Origin: Craspedostauros australis | Lineage: Eukaryota; Bacillariophyta; Bacillariophyceae; Mastogloiales; Achnanthaceae | Assembly (NCBI GenBank): GCA_026770025.1 | Contig: JAMXDE010000026.1 | Location: 496,001 to 560,000 of the forward strand | Direction: 5' to 3' | Length of the DNA: 64,000 nucleotides | Shown here: one piece after another, positions 31,475 through 42,924 of the stretch | Layout: each line of letters starts with the position of its first letter | Numbering within the stretch: the stretch's first letter is position 1 | The notes under the pieces: model-generated | What the model saw: only the letters and a program-made list of their open reading frames with translations | Told to the model about the DNA's origin: nothing | Database searches by the model: none | Program-made: the position numbers and the translations under genes

Positions 31475-33713
31475 GTGTCAACTTGTCCCACAGAGGATGA
31501 GAACCGTTGGATTTGGAGCCACCAGCTGGAGCAAAAATGGGGCAACATCCTCCAGGAACGCAACCTGCTGATCAGAGGGTCTGAACCCTTTGTGCACATG
31601 ATGGGGGAAGAAGGCGCTATGGATGAAGTGCTGGCATTTGTGAAGGACCAGGACGAGGCCCTGAAAGAGGGCGCCTCTCTTGATGACTGGACGGGCATGT
31701 TTCACGATGTGTACTTCAACAAGATGTCCGCAGACATGAGCCTGCGCATGGTCAAGCTGATGGTCAGACTGGTTGCCACCTCCAACAAATTCTCCGGAGG
31801 GCTGTGGAAGTCCAAGCAGATCAAGGCAACACACAAGACAGCAGCATGGATTGGTGTGAGGATGGCACTCATGATGGTCAAAGGCATGCCTCTGGACAAC
31901 GAAAAAGAAAAACAGGCGAAATCCCCCAACCTGGTGGCAAAACAAGAAACAGTGAAAACAAAGACACAAGGTTGTGACGTTTCCGCACAAGCAGCCAAAA
32001 CCGCAAGACCTCCACAGTGTGAATGATGTGATCAGCAAGTACCACAAGATGTTCTTTGACGTCCAACTCCCCATGACGCGTGAAGGCCATGCCTCCCTGC
32101 TGGTGCAGGTTTTCGCCAGTATGAACGCCCTTCGTGCATTCATTTTCAGGGCGGACTCGAAGGCGCAGATCATGGCGTGGCATAAGAACAACACAATGCC
32201 TCCATGGACCTCCGCTGACATACCATGGTCCACGAGGGAGACCTTGAAACAAATTGTGGAGAGTCTCTATGCAAAGACGGGATCGATGATGTACAGCAGA
32301 CTGTGGGTTGCTCATATGCAGGAGATTGAAGCATTCGACAATGACAGTACCCTGAGCATGGCAGCCATTCATTTTCGCAAGTCAGATATCCAGGAGCACA
32401 ACATTGTTGCAGCCAGCTGGTTGATTGGGAGCCACAGCACTACCAACACTGATGATCTGACCAAGGCAATCAACATGAGCGAACTTGTCCAAAACAAGTT
32501 CACAGTTCAGTTGAGGATCCAGGAGATTCACCTTGTGAGAAAGCAAGGGCAACACCAGGTAGAAGGCGAAGACTACCGCAACAGACCGAGAGCGACACAC
32601 GTCATGTGCGGAGAGTCGCGCTCGTTCAAATGCCGAACAGACATGAAAGAACTCTTCAACAACTGTGCCGACAAGGTCCGGTTGCTTGACAAGCAGATGC
32701 GGTTCATGCCTGACACGCTGGACCAAAGATTCCACCACCCCCTGGAGAACTTGCTAGTCTGAGCTCCATGGCAGCCCACCAGGTTCAATTCGAGAAGACT
32801 ATGAAAACCCAAGGAGTGTACTTGATTGAACAGCTCGATGTGGAGTTGCCTATATGGAATCTGACCCTGAGGGAGGTGATCATGAACCTCAGATCGTCCA
32901 GGAAACCAGACTTCGCTCTCTTCATGTCGATTGACACAGGCAGGATGGACCGCAACAGAATTGTCTTCGTATTCCATCCCAAACGGAGAATCTAAGCGCT
33001 GGAACTCATTTCGAAGCTCACCTTCTTTTGCAGCAAGAAGTTTGACCATAATTGTCAAGGGTGGTTCACACCAGAGGCGTGGGCACAGAACCAGTATTAT
33101 GAAGTAGACTGGGAGACGGGCCTCATTCGGAGCAAGGAGGAAATGGGAGATGGGGCAGCTGGTCCAAGCTGGTGCCAACTTCCTCGACCTCGATGCAGAG
33201 GAAATGGTGGGGCTCACCCCAGCGGACGTGGGGTGGGAAGGATATGTGGATAAGGATGGGAACATGAAACCTGTCCTGCTGTTGAAGTTTGAAGTGCAAA
33301 TGGAAAGCAACCCCCACACTAAAAACAGGGACAACAACACCGTAGGCACATTTGCGATGGCATCAGTGGTCCAACAAGCTGATCACGTCGCGCAAGCCAT
33401 CACGCGTACATCCCACCACAAGACTGCCAACACAGGTAGGTTCGCGACGGCCGCCGAAGCAAAAACGGATTTCGACTTGTCTGCCCCAGAGAATACCATT
33501 CCAGAAGGAGATGACATGAGTGATGACAACAGTGACGACAGCGAGGAGGACAGCGAAGAAGATAGCAAGGATGGTAGCAGCAAAGAAGTGCATGAAAAGC
33601 AGGCATCCAAGTTAGTGGCCAAGAACAGCAGTGATGCCGAATCAGGTGGGTCCAACCTCATGGACACCAACAACCCAACAGGCAGCGTCCCCCAGAACGC
33701 AAGCCAAGAGTAA
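31475..33713 (+). pseudogene. LINE ORF1-like protein, frameshifted
   Basis: The frames 31475-32026, 31974-32762, 32768-32995 (then open past a TAA to about 33170) and 33150-33713 overlap or abut and read as one protein broken by at least three frameshifts and one stop. The middle is helix-rich with a basic CGESRSFKCRTDMKELF segment. The C-terminus is Asp/Ser/Glu-rich. No CCHC knuckle or RRM motif was seen. The assignment to LINE ORF1 rests on its position upstream of the endonuclease. Confidence 0.45.
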
Positions 33714-33724
33714 ACAAAGTAAGA

Positions 33725-34476
33725 GTGACTAGTAAATGCGTGGGAAGGAAGGGACTCAGCAAAAATCCAGCGACAAAGAAACCACAGGCACAGCCCCAAC
33801 GAGAACGGCAGAAAACAAGCCAACACTATCAACAGGCAACAATAGGAACAGCAACAGCAGAGACACCAAAACACAACTCAGTCGAGCGCGCGACAACAAC
33901 AGCAGCGACAACTATCTCAACAGGCAGGAACACAGCGAAGGGCCCGACAATACACACAGTATCACCACAACCAACAGTAGCCACAGAGCCAACAGAATAA
34001 ACAACAACAATGAAGAAACAAAGAGAAACGGCAAAGAGCACAATGGCAACAACAGAACCAGCAACAGTGACGTCAGCAGCACCTGTAACAGCTTGTAAAG
34101 AAAGTGTAAAAGTGCAGAGCACAACATCTACTACAACAAGACCAACAACAACAACAACATCAAACACATGAGGGCTATCCAAAGAAGTAGGCCCACCATG
34201 CGGAGCCAGCAACCAACGCCGAATGCAGGTGAATCACTGGGCGTAGGCAGTATGACAAGGCACCGCCGCTCGCCCGAAGAAATGGCAACACCAACAGCGA
34301 ACAGCCACAACTTCAGGAGGAACACGAACCCACGCACAGCCAAGGCAGCTCAACCACCTAAAATACCCAGAATGACAAGGACGGAAGCAGACCTGGCACA
34401 GGTCAGTGCTGCGGAACTCTAACGACATGACAAGGATCACACCAAAGCTAGTGGGAAAAACTATGCTTGTGGGGAT
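33725..34476 (+). other. Asn/Thr-rich low-complexity spacer of the LINE remnant
   Basis: Dominated by AAC/ACA-rich triplets. Translated frames are Thr/Asn/Ser-rich without motifs. Probably the eroded ORF1 C-terminus and inter-ORF spacer. Confidence 0.4.
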
Positions 34477-34479
34477 GTG

Positions 34480-34827
34480 ATGGCACACAAATCCACCGAA
34501 TCAATACGGATCGTGTTCCAGAACGTCTCTCAACTCCCACTTCTTGCATGCCAACTCAAGAACAAAGTTATCCTGGACTTTATAAAGCGAAGCGAAGCGG
34601 ATATGCTATGCATGGCCAAGATAAATGTCGATTGGGACCATGTGCGCGCGGGTGACCAGTGGCAGGAACGGACCAGGCAAGCATTACCAAGATCGAAGCG
34701 TATCTTTGCCTACAACACCCTCATGACAGAATGGGCAACACACAGACCCACAGCAACAACGCCTACGAGGAGAAGGAAACGAAGCCTATTAGTAGAATTA
34801 GAAAAAGTATTAGCATCAAGGAAATAG
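34480..34827 (+). pseudogene. LINE apurinic-type endonuclease, N-terminal fragment
   Basis: The frame reads IRIVFQNVSQLP, then LLDFIKRSEADMLCM and KINVDWDHVRAGDQWQERTR. This fits the start of an exonuclease-endonuclease-phosphatase domain: the QN motif, then a decayed E/T-N motif in which the expected acidic residue is replaced (AKIN). Similarity ends near 34700. Confidence 0.6.
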
Positions 34828-35079
34828 AGGTGGAGAGGGGACAGGTGTGATGCCATAAGATGATGATGGGTGTTCGACAACAACGCAAACCTCTGTTGCT
34901 CAGTTTTGTGAGTTGCGACCAGTCACGCCACTGGCCACTCGTTGGTTTTAGAAACTGTAGTGTTGGGAGCATTGCCTATACTCCCGGGATCATGCAAACA
35001 CGAGTCATTCTGGCCAGAAAAACAGCAAAAACTCTACAACTAGTGCTATCGGTTTGCCGAGTGAGTGAGGTGGAAGGTA

Positions 35080-35837
35080 GTTCGTGGTGAGGTATGCTTT
35101 TGCGCTCAGTGGTGATACTTGTAGTTGAGCGTACCAGTCTATTTTCACCCGTTCCATCGCCATCAGTTGTTGGCGTGCGTCGTACTCCGACATTCTGTTC
35201 CTCGAGTCATGGCAAGCAAGTATGCGGATTTTGTTCAGCTCTGCCAACACATAGTCAGGGATAGGCTCCAACGATCGAGTCTTCTTTGCACCACAACCCG
35301 GTGTTGCAACAGGAGGAAGATCCATAGCAGCAGTTGTATCCTTCCACATCGCGTCATGTTCAGCAGTTTCCGTGAGTCTGTTGCAAAGGGCTGTTTTGAA
35401 TACAATCGCTTCACTCTGTTTCACACTTTTCTGGGGCTTTGCGCCTCATCTTTGCCTTTTGTGTATCCACTGGTACTGGTCGGCGTGACGGCTCGTGGTC
35501 TTCCTTCACCGTCGCGCCAAGTTCGTTCACGATGAAGCGATCCCGAGCCTCTTCCTCCACCATTTTGGCATCGGTGACATTCGAAGCTTCAATTAGCCAA
35601 GCTTTCTCATCCTCGTATTGAACCTCGTGAGTGTTGCAAACACCAAGCACGTTTGCAGACCATCGAGCTCTTGGGCTCATACAGCGAGCCAGCCACTTGC
35701 CCTTCCATAGGGAAACATCAACCAGCAACATTGTGGTGCCTTTGATGTCTCCGAATCGCAGGGCTTTCAAGATGATCGCCATCCCTTCCATTGCTGTTGC
35801 CATCGCCTGTTGCCTCGTCACCATTGCCATCCCTGCT
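35080..35837 (-). pseudogene. T2 transposase, C-terminal fragment
   Basis: The minus-strand frames 35837-35411 and 35424-35096 (one frameshift) match the T1 transposase. FGDIKGTTMLLV pairs with AGDIAGTTTVLV, THEVQYEDEKAWLIEAS with THEVKYDDDQARLVAAS, KQSEAIVFKTAL with ESKAIVFGKVL, and IPDYVLAELNKI with LPDYIADKLKDI. X1 cuts it on one side and copia D on the other. Divergence from T1 is high, so T2 is an old, separate family member. Confidence 0.7.
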
Positions 35838-35999
35838 GTCAAAGTGCACAAGTAACTACTGTAGACGTATTGGCCTGTTGTTGCATGCCCTGGTCGAAGC
35901 TCTTGTTCTTTTATTGTGAGTTGTCCGAAGACAATCCCCCGACTAGTATTTTGACTATTCTGATTCGTAGAGAGGTAGAAGGTACAGAGACAGCTATCA
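35838..35999 (-). repeat. Copia D 3' LTR
   Basis: 162 bp. On the minus strand a purine tract (AAGGGGA) directly precedes its TGATAGCTG start. Very short for a copia LTR. Confidence 0.85.
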
Positions 36000-36019
36000 T
36001 TCCCCTTGATCTCAAGGTA

Positions 36020-37338
36020 GACCCCCTATAGAACAGAGTTGTGACAAGATGTGTTAGTGTGGGCCTCGCCAATGCTTTGGTGCGCATGTCTGCGAAGTTG
36101 TGAGCTGACAGGACGTAGACTGGAACCAGTATTCCGGCTCCCACGGCCTTGCAGACTTGGTGGAATGAGATTGCCACATGCTTCTTTTGCAATAGGCTGT
36201 CTGCGATTGTCGTGTTCGAGATCACCACATTGTTGTCGCAGAATGTGACCGTCGGTGATTGGACGCGGACTCCCAGCGATCGGAGTGCATATTGGAGTGC
36301 AATGATTTCTTCCATCACTATTCGCATCGTGTTGAATTCTGCTCCATATGTAGACATTGTGACTGATGGTTGTCACTTGCTCGAGAAGTACATAGGCGTC
36401 TTGCCGAGGAAAAGGATGATCCTGGTGTTGGATCGGCGTGTGACCAGATCCTGCGCGTGGTCAGCGTCAACAAATGCATATGTCGGTAGCTCTGGATAGA
36501 TCATCTTTGGCGATCGGTCGTCGATGTCCTCCTGTGCCTCATGGTATTCCTCCTTCATCTGTGCTACCAAGTCTGGGTTGGATGACGTTGAAATGAAGTT
36601 GTCGAAAATCATGGGTCGTGAGTCGATTTGCGTTCTGATTGTGGACTTGTTCTTGAGATAGCCCCATACCTTGAGTGCTCTTGCTAGATGTCCTTTCCGT
36701 GGTGATGCAGTGAATTGAGAGAGTGAAGAAGTTGCAAAGGCAACGTCGAAATGTCCAAGTTGAATGACCCAGTTCAGCATGCCGATGAGCTGCTGGAACT
36801 GTTGGTGTTTGTCTGGTGTGAGTAGTTCGGAGTCATCCGTTTTGGGATGGTCCTTGTTCTGCATGGGAACATACTGGTCATGAAGTGTTCCATGCTGCTG
36901 CTCGACTGTGCCCAGCGCGTTCGTGATGTATTTGTCGCATCCGACGCTCCATTTGCCTTTCGCATTCCTGGAATAGTCGTTTCCCAGATAGTATTTGGGT
37001 GGTCCAGTGTTTTTAATGGTGTAGACTTGCTGGATGGACTTCATGTATTGATCCAGTTCTTTTGCCACGATCTTGAAGTCATTGACATGCATGCATATGT
37101 AGTCATATCCAGTGTTGTCCCTCTGCTTGATCCATACATCCAGGTCATGCTGTGATGGAGAGAACCCCATGGATGAGAGTGTATTTGCAAAGTGAGCATG
37201 GAATCTATGCACGCTTGATTGGAGTCCATACAATGCCTTCCTGAGTATGATTGTCTGACCCTCTCTGTGATTGAACTCTTTTCCTGCCCTCGTGTATATC
37301 TTCTCATTGGTGTATGCATTGACAAATACGTTCCCCAC
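36020..37338 (-). pseudogene. Copia D RT (partial) and RNase H
   Basis: The frame 37338-36373 starts GNVFVNAYTNEKIYTRAG and has LYGLQSS. In place of the catalytic YVDD it reads HVNDF, which removes an essential aspartate. It continues with FVDADHAQD. The frame 36357-35911 carries STYGAEF and FCDNNVV, then SAHNFADMRTKAL. Order and wording match Copia A (STYGSE, LGDNKAV), so A and D belong to one clade, but D lacks an ORF behind RNase H. Confidence 0.8.
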
Positions 37339-37569
37339 GTCGCTGCAGAGTTGCTTCAGCTTGTTTGCGTCCGTGATGACATCGAGTATCCGTACACTGG
37401 TTGATTTGGCGGTTGATGAGTAAAGTCTGATGTCATCAGCGAGTTCGATGAGATGACCGCCGGCTACCAGCCGCCCCTTGCGCCACAGATCCTACTTTTC
37501 TGCGAAGATGAGCTGGAGCTTGGTGCTCTGATAGTCCAATGAAGGTCAGTGAGTTGATGGATGGAATTC

Positions 37570-38100
37570 GAATCAATCAAGGTCGATCAGAGCGTCGATC
37601 TCTTTCTTTGCTGCGTCCTTCCACAATGAGTTGCCGTTTGCTTCGTCGAGTTGGAGTGCGCGCTTCATGCTGCGTGGCACTTCCACACCGTATTGGAATA
37701 CTGTAGCAAAGAAGTCCTTTTTTGGCTTCTTCTTTCCTGGTCGTATGTGCCTCAGGATGGCGATGCTGTCGTTGTCGTCAACTGTGAAGATGTGTGTGCG
37801 TTCGATTCGTCGCATGCATCTGCGTATCGCGCGAACGGCATGTTTTGTCCATTTCAGTATTGTCGTTGACTGTCAATTGTGCTTGTCGTGCCTTTCCGGT
37901 TTGTTGGCGATGATGTATCGTGCCACGAGCTCGGGATGGTCTGCCCTCAGGATGTCGTATCGGAACCATTGCGTTTCATCGTTGTCCCATTTCACATTGA
38001 GGTGAAGGTGACCGTTGCGGAATGAGTGGCCTTCGATGGATGTATTTGCTTTTATTCGCATCGTCTTTTGTAATCTCATTTTGGAACATCTCATCATGCT
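37570..38100 (-). pseudogene. Copia D RT N-terminus and upstream linker
   Basis: The frame 37815-37573 ends VEVPRSMKRALQLDEANG and LWKDAAKKEIDAL, the start of RT (compare LWSEAINKELDQI in Copia A). The frame 38097-37873 has HLNVKWDNDETQWFRYD and HPELVARYI, a short segment often found just upstream of RT in this clade, resembling a chromodomain-like fold. Confidence 0.6.
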
Positions 38101-38899
38101 CGCGCTCAGCCAGAGTGTCGATACGCCCCAGAATCCGCTGCTGGGGAGGATCTGGAATCCTCACTGCTTCATAGTCATTGGATTCTCTCGAGATGTCCGC
38201 TGTTGAGAGCTTGTCTTCCCCTTTGCCATCGGATATCATGCTCGTAGGCTCGCTGTTGTGGTTGTCGTTGTCGTCAATGAGGACATTCTGCTGACCAAAC
38301 CATCAGTCGTCATGCGGAATAGCATTTTCGTTGACCATGATGCCCCTGACCTCCAGTGGTCCCTCCTCAGGAATGCGAGCAGCCGCCCCCGACCGTACGG
38401 GAATCGCATCGATGGCCTCACGGACCTGTCCAGCGAGTTGCACTGGCATCGTCTTGGTTCGCGCTCGTTGCCCCAAGTTGTCTCTGGTAGTAGTGTGTAT
38501 GAGATCGAGGCGTGCGATGCGCTGAACTTCCTTGTCCGTGATTTGCGGAGTGCTTGCGTCTTCTGCAATTCATGGTTCCACAATGTTCTGTACCAAGGCG
38601 GTGCCTTTGGTTATGTCGTCGCCTCGCAATGACCAGATGTGTAGGTGAAAGGGTCTCCATGATCCCATGCGATTCCCAGGAAGTATCCTGGCTTGAATGG
38701 GTGATGTGGAAATTTGGTCATTGGCTCGAAATATCAGACCGGTTGAAAGAACGTGAACCTGAACATGGAGATGTCTGGAGTGTTCCCTCGGAGCAGCTTG
38801 ATGGGATTCTTCCACTGGATGCTCTCCTTTGCCATGTAATTCCGTAAGTCGATGGCGTGTTGCACCGTGTCGCACCAAAAGGTTAGAGGCACGGATGCC

Positions 38900-39765
38900 A
38901 CCTAAAGCAACTTGCATGCATGGCGCTTGATGTCGCCGATCGCCTGCTCTGCTTGGTTCTGATTCTGATTCATGGGAGCAGTGAAGGAGTGCTTGATCAT
39001 GTACCTCATCGTCACGGCCTTCCATGCCTTGCCGGCTTCGACCTGGGAGTAGTCCGAGATGAGTATGTCAGGTGCCCTGACCTGCACGATGAAATCGGTG
39101 AGCGCCCCTGGCGCCATTGCCTCTCGTCAGAGCGGCTTGGCCCAGATGAACTTGGACTCATTGTGTGTGAATAGCTGGAAGCACTTGTAGTGTTGAATGG
39201 ATGGGACCGTGGAGAAGAATGGATCGGTGTCCACTCTGCCCTTGATTCAGTGTTGCTGTAGCGCGCCCGCTCGCTGTGCATGGTACTGCCTCGGGATGAG
39301 TCTTGACTCCGCCTCGATGGGAGTATCGGCCAGCTGGGTCGATGCTGCTTTCGTTTTCTCGACCACCTGTTGTGGGAGATGCCAGAAGACCTCGTTGAAG
39401 TCAACACTGGTGTGGGATCGCCAAAGGTGTCTGTGTCTGTCGCATATAGTATTATGCTTAGTTTGTGCTAGCTCGCGAGGTGTCGATTTATGAATTGGGA
39501 TGCGCAGGGTATTGCTGTTGTGATCGGCCAGCGGGATGCTGATGTCGCCAGACGATACCCGTTGCTGCCCATCGTGTTGTCGAAGCCAATCGCAGACGCT
39601 GATGTCGGACGCGCGCATGTGGTGTGTATTGAACATCGACTCCATCTGCCATGGATGCTTGTCGAGAGCCACATAATGTGCCTTGATGAGGATCACTCCG
39701 CCTTCTGGCGGCTCGTACGCTGCCACTGAGTCAACCAACGGAAACGTCTCGATTTGCGAGTCCAC
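38900..39765 (-). pseudogene. Copia D integrase remnant
   Basis: The frame 39117-38902 contains ILISDYSQVEAG and then HSFTAPMNQNQNQAEQAIG, which fit the second acidic residue and the glutamate helix of the integrase core. The frame 39765-39247 (VFWHLPQQVVEKTKAA) precedes it. The interval 38100-38900 holds further broken linker frames (LNVLSTGLIFRAND). Confidence 0.6.
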
Positions 39766-39800
39766 TGTCGCCCCTCGGGGTGGAACTGTTGCTGGTTATT

Positions 39801-41478
39801 TCAGGTTACCACCCATCCAGACGCATGAACAATGTCACCATCCGCGCCTGAGTCTAGAATGATATAGCCGTGGCTACTATTCGTTACTCTTGCCCGTCGA
39901 ATTGTGTGCACTGTATGCAGGTCGGCGCTTCTTGGACGCGACTCTCGTAGCGTATCCAGGGTCGTATGCCCTGGCCCGCTCTCTATGGCCTTTTGCGTCA
40001 AGTCCAAACTGTCTTGGTCCTTGATGCATGTGACGACCTCCAACTGCCGGCGCGAAGTGCCTGTTGTTGGTTGTCAGGAGCCATTGTCACATGGTCTGTA
40101 CTTCTTGGTTCGATTGATCTTGTTGCCAAATCTGGCGCGCTTGTTGGGTTTGGGCTGAACGTGCTGCTCCTGGGTCCAGGCGAACTCAGCGGGTTTGTTG
40201 CGCTTGAGCGTCTCCTCGCTGACAAGTTCTCCTGTCTTGCGGAAGTGACGCAAGGATTCCACCACGAGCACTTGTGCAGGGGTGGGAAGGCTACGGAATA
40301 CAACGTCCGGTAGTCGGTACATCGCCGGTTTCTTGCGATCCCCGGATGTAGCTTCATATGGTCGCTTGCGGTCCGTTCGCCCATCCTTCTGGTGTGCGCG
40401 TCGATTGTGCTGAGGAGATCTGTCGATCTCCGCATTGAAGAGGACCTTGTCATGATTCATGAGAGCCTCGTGGGCCCAATTGAAGGATTCGTCCATCTCT
40501 TGGAGGCGAGAGACCGTACTGGTGAATCGCTTGTCGTGGATGTTGCAGAAGAAGCTCGCAATGTTCTGCTTGTCATTCATTGCCTTTCTGCTGTCTTCTA
40601 TTGCCTGAACAGACATGGAGAAGTCATTGACGAACGCGCTGAATGGTCCAGATCTGTCCTCCTTGGCGGCCACGATGTCGGCCCTGTTCTCTGTGAACTC
40701 GTACGTGCGGACGAGGGCCTGGAAAGCTGCATGCCCCTGATCCCTGTGCACAAGGACGACGTAGTTCGCATGCTCCTCATTGGTCTTGGAGTTGAGGACG
40801 GCGTAGAACTGTCTGCCAACGTCTTTGCAGTAGTCGGCTGGCTGCTCCTCCTTCAGGTAACCCGCGTATCTGGTTGTGACCAGTTGATGAGTGAAGTCGG
40901 TTTTCCATGGATACCAGTCGATGTTTAGTCCGCTGAATGGCTCCACCTCTAGCAGGGTGACTTTGTCATACTTCCATCCGGTTGGCATTGATGGCAATCA
41001 GCGTACTTCCGGTGGGCGCCTTGGTGAGTGTACCACAACCTCGCGGCTCATCGCCTCGGCAAGTTCACGATTGGCGGCTTACTTCATTGCGAGTTCCAAT
41101 CGCATCTGGGTTGCCTTGCTGGCGATGGGAGTCTTGATGGTTGGTACCTCATACCCGGTTGTTCTAGTGAGCTCGTTGATGGCTGCCCAATCGGTTGCTT
41201 GGTCGATTTGCCGTTCTTTCGCGAAAGCGAAGATGCGAAGGATGTTCTCAATGTCGATCGAGGTGAGTGTTGGTGAGAGAGCCAGCGCTTGGATGATGTT
41301 TTTTGTCTGGACTCTTGATGGCATGTTCGATCCTTCTGAGTTGCTTGTTGATGACCTCCATTTCTTTGTCATCGAGGTCAGCAAGTTCCTTGGTTACGGC
41401 TGTCAAAGCTCGGTTGTTGATCGGTCTCGCCGTGGTGGTCGATGTTGTAAAGGTGATAAGCTTGTTGGTAAACCACAA
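39801..41478 (-). pseudogene. Copia D gag and protease
   Basis: The frame 40997-40074 (307 codons) is gag-like (FSGLNIDWYPWKTDF), with the usual WYPWKTDF-type start, but has no CCHC knuckle. The frame 40043-39801 ends with the protease motif IILDSGADGDIVHASG. Frames at 41478-41079 (IRRIEHAIKS, TLTSIDIENILRIFAFAKE) precede gag and may be its N-terminal part, separated by stops. Confidence 0.7.
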
Positions 41479-41487
41479 CTCTTAATC

Positions 41488-41649
41488 TGTCAAAGTGCAC
41501 AAGTAACTACTGGAGACGTATCAGCCCATTGTTGCATGCCCTGGTCAGAGCTCTTGTTCTTTTATTGTGAGTTGTCCGAGGACAATCTCCCACCAGTATT
41601 TTGACAAATATGATTAGTATAGAGGTAAAAAGTGCAGAGAAAGCTGTCA
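41488..41649 (-). repeat. Copia D 5' LTR
   Basis: 162 bp, same ends as the partner at 35838-35999, many substitutions. Confidence 0.85.
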
Positions 41650-42596
41650 CCTCCCATCATCACCATCGTTTCTCTTGCCAACACCACCTTCATTGCCATC
41701 ACCATTGCCTTCCATGAAGGAATCATTCGGGTTGCTTTCCCCATCACTATCTTTGTTGCCATCACCACCATCGTCCTTGACGGTAGCATCGCTGTGGGTA
41801 GCACCACCAGCTTCATTGCCATAGCAGTGACCATAGCCACTGACAACGCTATCCTGGGCGTCATCACGGTTGTCTATGTCAACACTGCCACAATCAACAC
41901 CATCGTCGCTGTCAACATCATCGTGGCCATCGAATGCATGACGGAGAACGCCATGTCCGTCAAGAAATAGGAGTAGTACCTTTGTGTGCAGTCTGGGGTA
42001 GCCGTCGTCAAAAACAGAATGAGTGATGTAGATCTTCATGAACAAGTTGAAAATGCAGATGATAGTTGAATTGGATAGATCACTCTGGTTATTTTTGTCG
42101 ATGGCATGGATGATACCAATGGAGGGTTGTAGACAAACGGAATGACGACGATGAGCACGTAGCCTGTGACGAACAAGGCAATTCACATGCACAAGAAGCA
42201 GCAGGAGAAGCGAGACTACCAAGCGCGGAAACCAGAGAATAGCGAAATGAAATGCCCATCATGAATAGATCAAGATAGTGACGTTGCGATAGGAAGAAAC
42301 GCTGACGAGGTGCATATCGCCAAAATATAACCGTAATTAACCGCAAAGACACCATCGAAAATAGTAAGTCACGAACAACCAAGACCCATTTCCGAAAAAT
42401 GAGGAGGAAAAATAACACGGCGTTGTGCGTGGTAGAAAAGGGCGTATAACTCTTGAAGCAAAGGTCGGATGAAGACCATTTTTATATGGATAAGATCGCA
42501 CGATGGTCTAGATTTTGTTTTTATATGCCATGTTAAATTTTATGAAAATCTGAGTCACGACTAGGCGCGACTGCACCTTCGTTCACTCAAGTGCAT
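41650..42596 (-). other. T2 right part: G/D/N-rich repeat and terminal region
   Basis: From 41650 to about 41930 the minus strand encodes a GDGNEGG- and DDG-type low-complexity sequence that resumes on the other side of copia D (35750-35837). The remainder is AT-rich, with a terminus (CACTTGAGTGAACGAAGG on the minus strand) abutting TTAA at 42597. No intact gene. Confidence 0.45.
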
Positions 42597-42600
42597 TTAA
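42597..42600. repeat. TTAA target duplication shared by T2 and T1 (matching copies 29250-29253 and 56127-56130)
   Basis: The same TTAA closes T2 on its right and opens T1 on its left. It reads GTGCAT-TTAA-GAGCCCC here and GGGGCTC-TTAA-AAATGCAC at the other end of T1. Confidence 0.7.
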
Positions 42601-42762
42601 GAGCCCCCCGAGTGAGTCGACCACTCGTTTGAAACGGACCTCCAGAAATTTTCTCTCCTACATACTAACCAAGCACATATTCGTAATCCTTGTAGGTCTA
42701 ATACAAATAATTAACCATTACATTTTTGAATCAGATCCTATTTTAAGTTTTATGGACCAATG
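42601..42762. repeat. T1 left terminal inverted repeat
   Basis: Pairs with 55966-56126. Perfect over the outer 36 bp; the inner part keeps blocks such as ATTACGAATATGTGCTTGGT and CCATAAAACTTAAAA (seen on the complementary strand). Confidence 0.85.
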
Positions 42763-42924
42763 GATATGCGCAATTTTCGATCTCTTTCGGGTTTCAGCCT
42801 TTGACATCCGACTACATCGATCCAATTTAACCCTTTGCTGTTCTTTGTTTCAGCGACTGTGTTCCGATTTTGAATTGTTTAGTCTCTTTTTTTCAGGTGT
42901 TCGGATGAGGCCATCCAACAGTCC

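Larger units (their letters stand above)
31300..34860 (+). mobile_element. non-LTR (LINE) retrotransposon remnant
   Basis: Plus-strand fragments of an ORF1-like protein (31475-33713) precede the first part of an endonuclease (34480-34700). The RT is absent because the copy ends soon after the endonuclease start. This is unusual for a 5'-truncated LINE and suggests a later 3' deletion. Confidence 0.6.
29790..35079. mobile_element. X1, element with about 55-bp inverted ends, carrying LINE debris
   Basis: The left end (29790-29847) and right end (35022-35079) are inverted copies beginning TACCTTCCACCTCACTC and containing CGATAGCACTAGTTGTAGAG. They differ at about one site in the first 50. A TA at each end could be the target duplication. 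It interrupts the T2 transposase. The segment 29950-31140 matches X2 (about 43210-44230) on the opposite strand. The rest is a non-LTR retrotransposon remnant. Confidence 0.6.
35838..41649 (-). mobile_element. Copia D, decayed Ty1/copia with very short LTRs (minus)
   Basis: 162-bp LTRs at 35838-35999 and 41488-41649 run TGTCAAAGTG to AGCTRTCA on the plus strand and differ at roughly 15% of sites by eye. Flanking pentamers CCTGC and CCTCC differ by one base and may be an eroded target duplication. Frames for gag, protease, integrase, RT and RNase H lie in order on the minus strand but are broken many times. It is inserted in T2. Confidence 0.85.
29254..42596 (-). mobile_element. T2, decayed TTAA-bounded DNA transposon with nested insertions
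   Basis: TTAA flanks it at 29250-29253 and 42597-42600. The inner ends are inverted: both read CACTTGAGTGAACGAAGG and stay alike for about 45 bp, although the outermost 3-4 bases differ. Its own sequence survives at about 29254-29789, 35080-35837 and 41650-42596. These pieces hold fragments of a transposase homologous to that of T1. The rest is X1 and copia D. The N-terminal transposase region is lost. Confidence 0.65.

Noticed and set aside
41632-41970. 112-codon plus-strand hydrophobic ORF
   Set aside because: Generated by ATCACC/ATTGCC-type repeats; the other strand gives a G/D/N-rich repeat, and neither looks like a folded protein.
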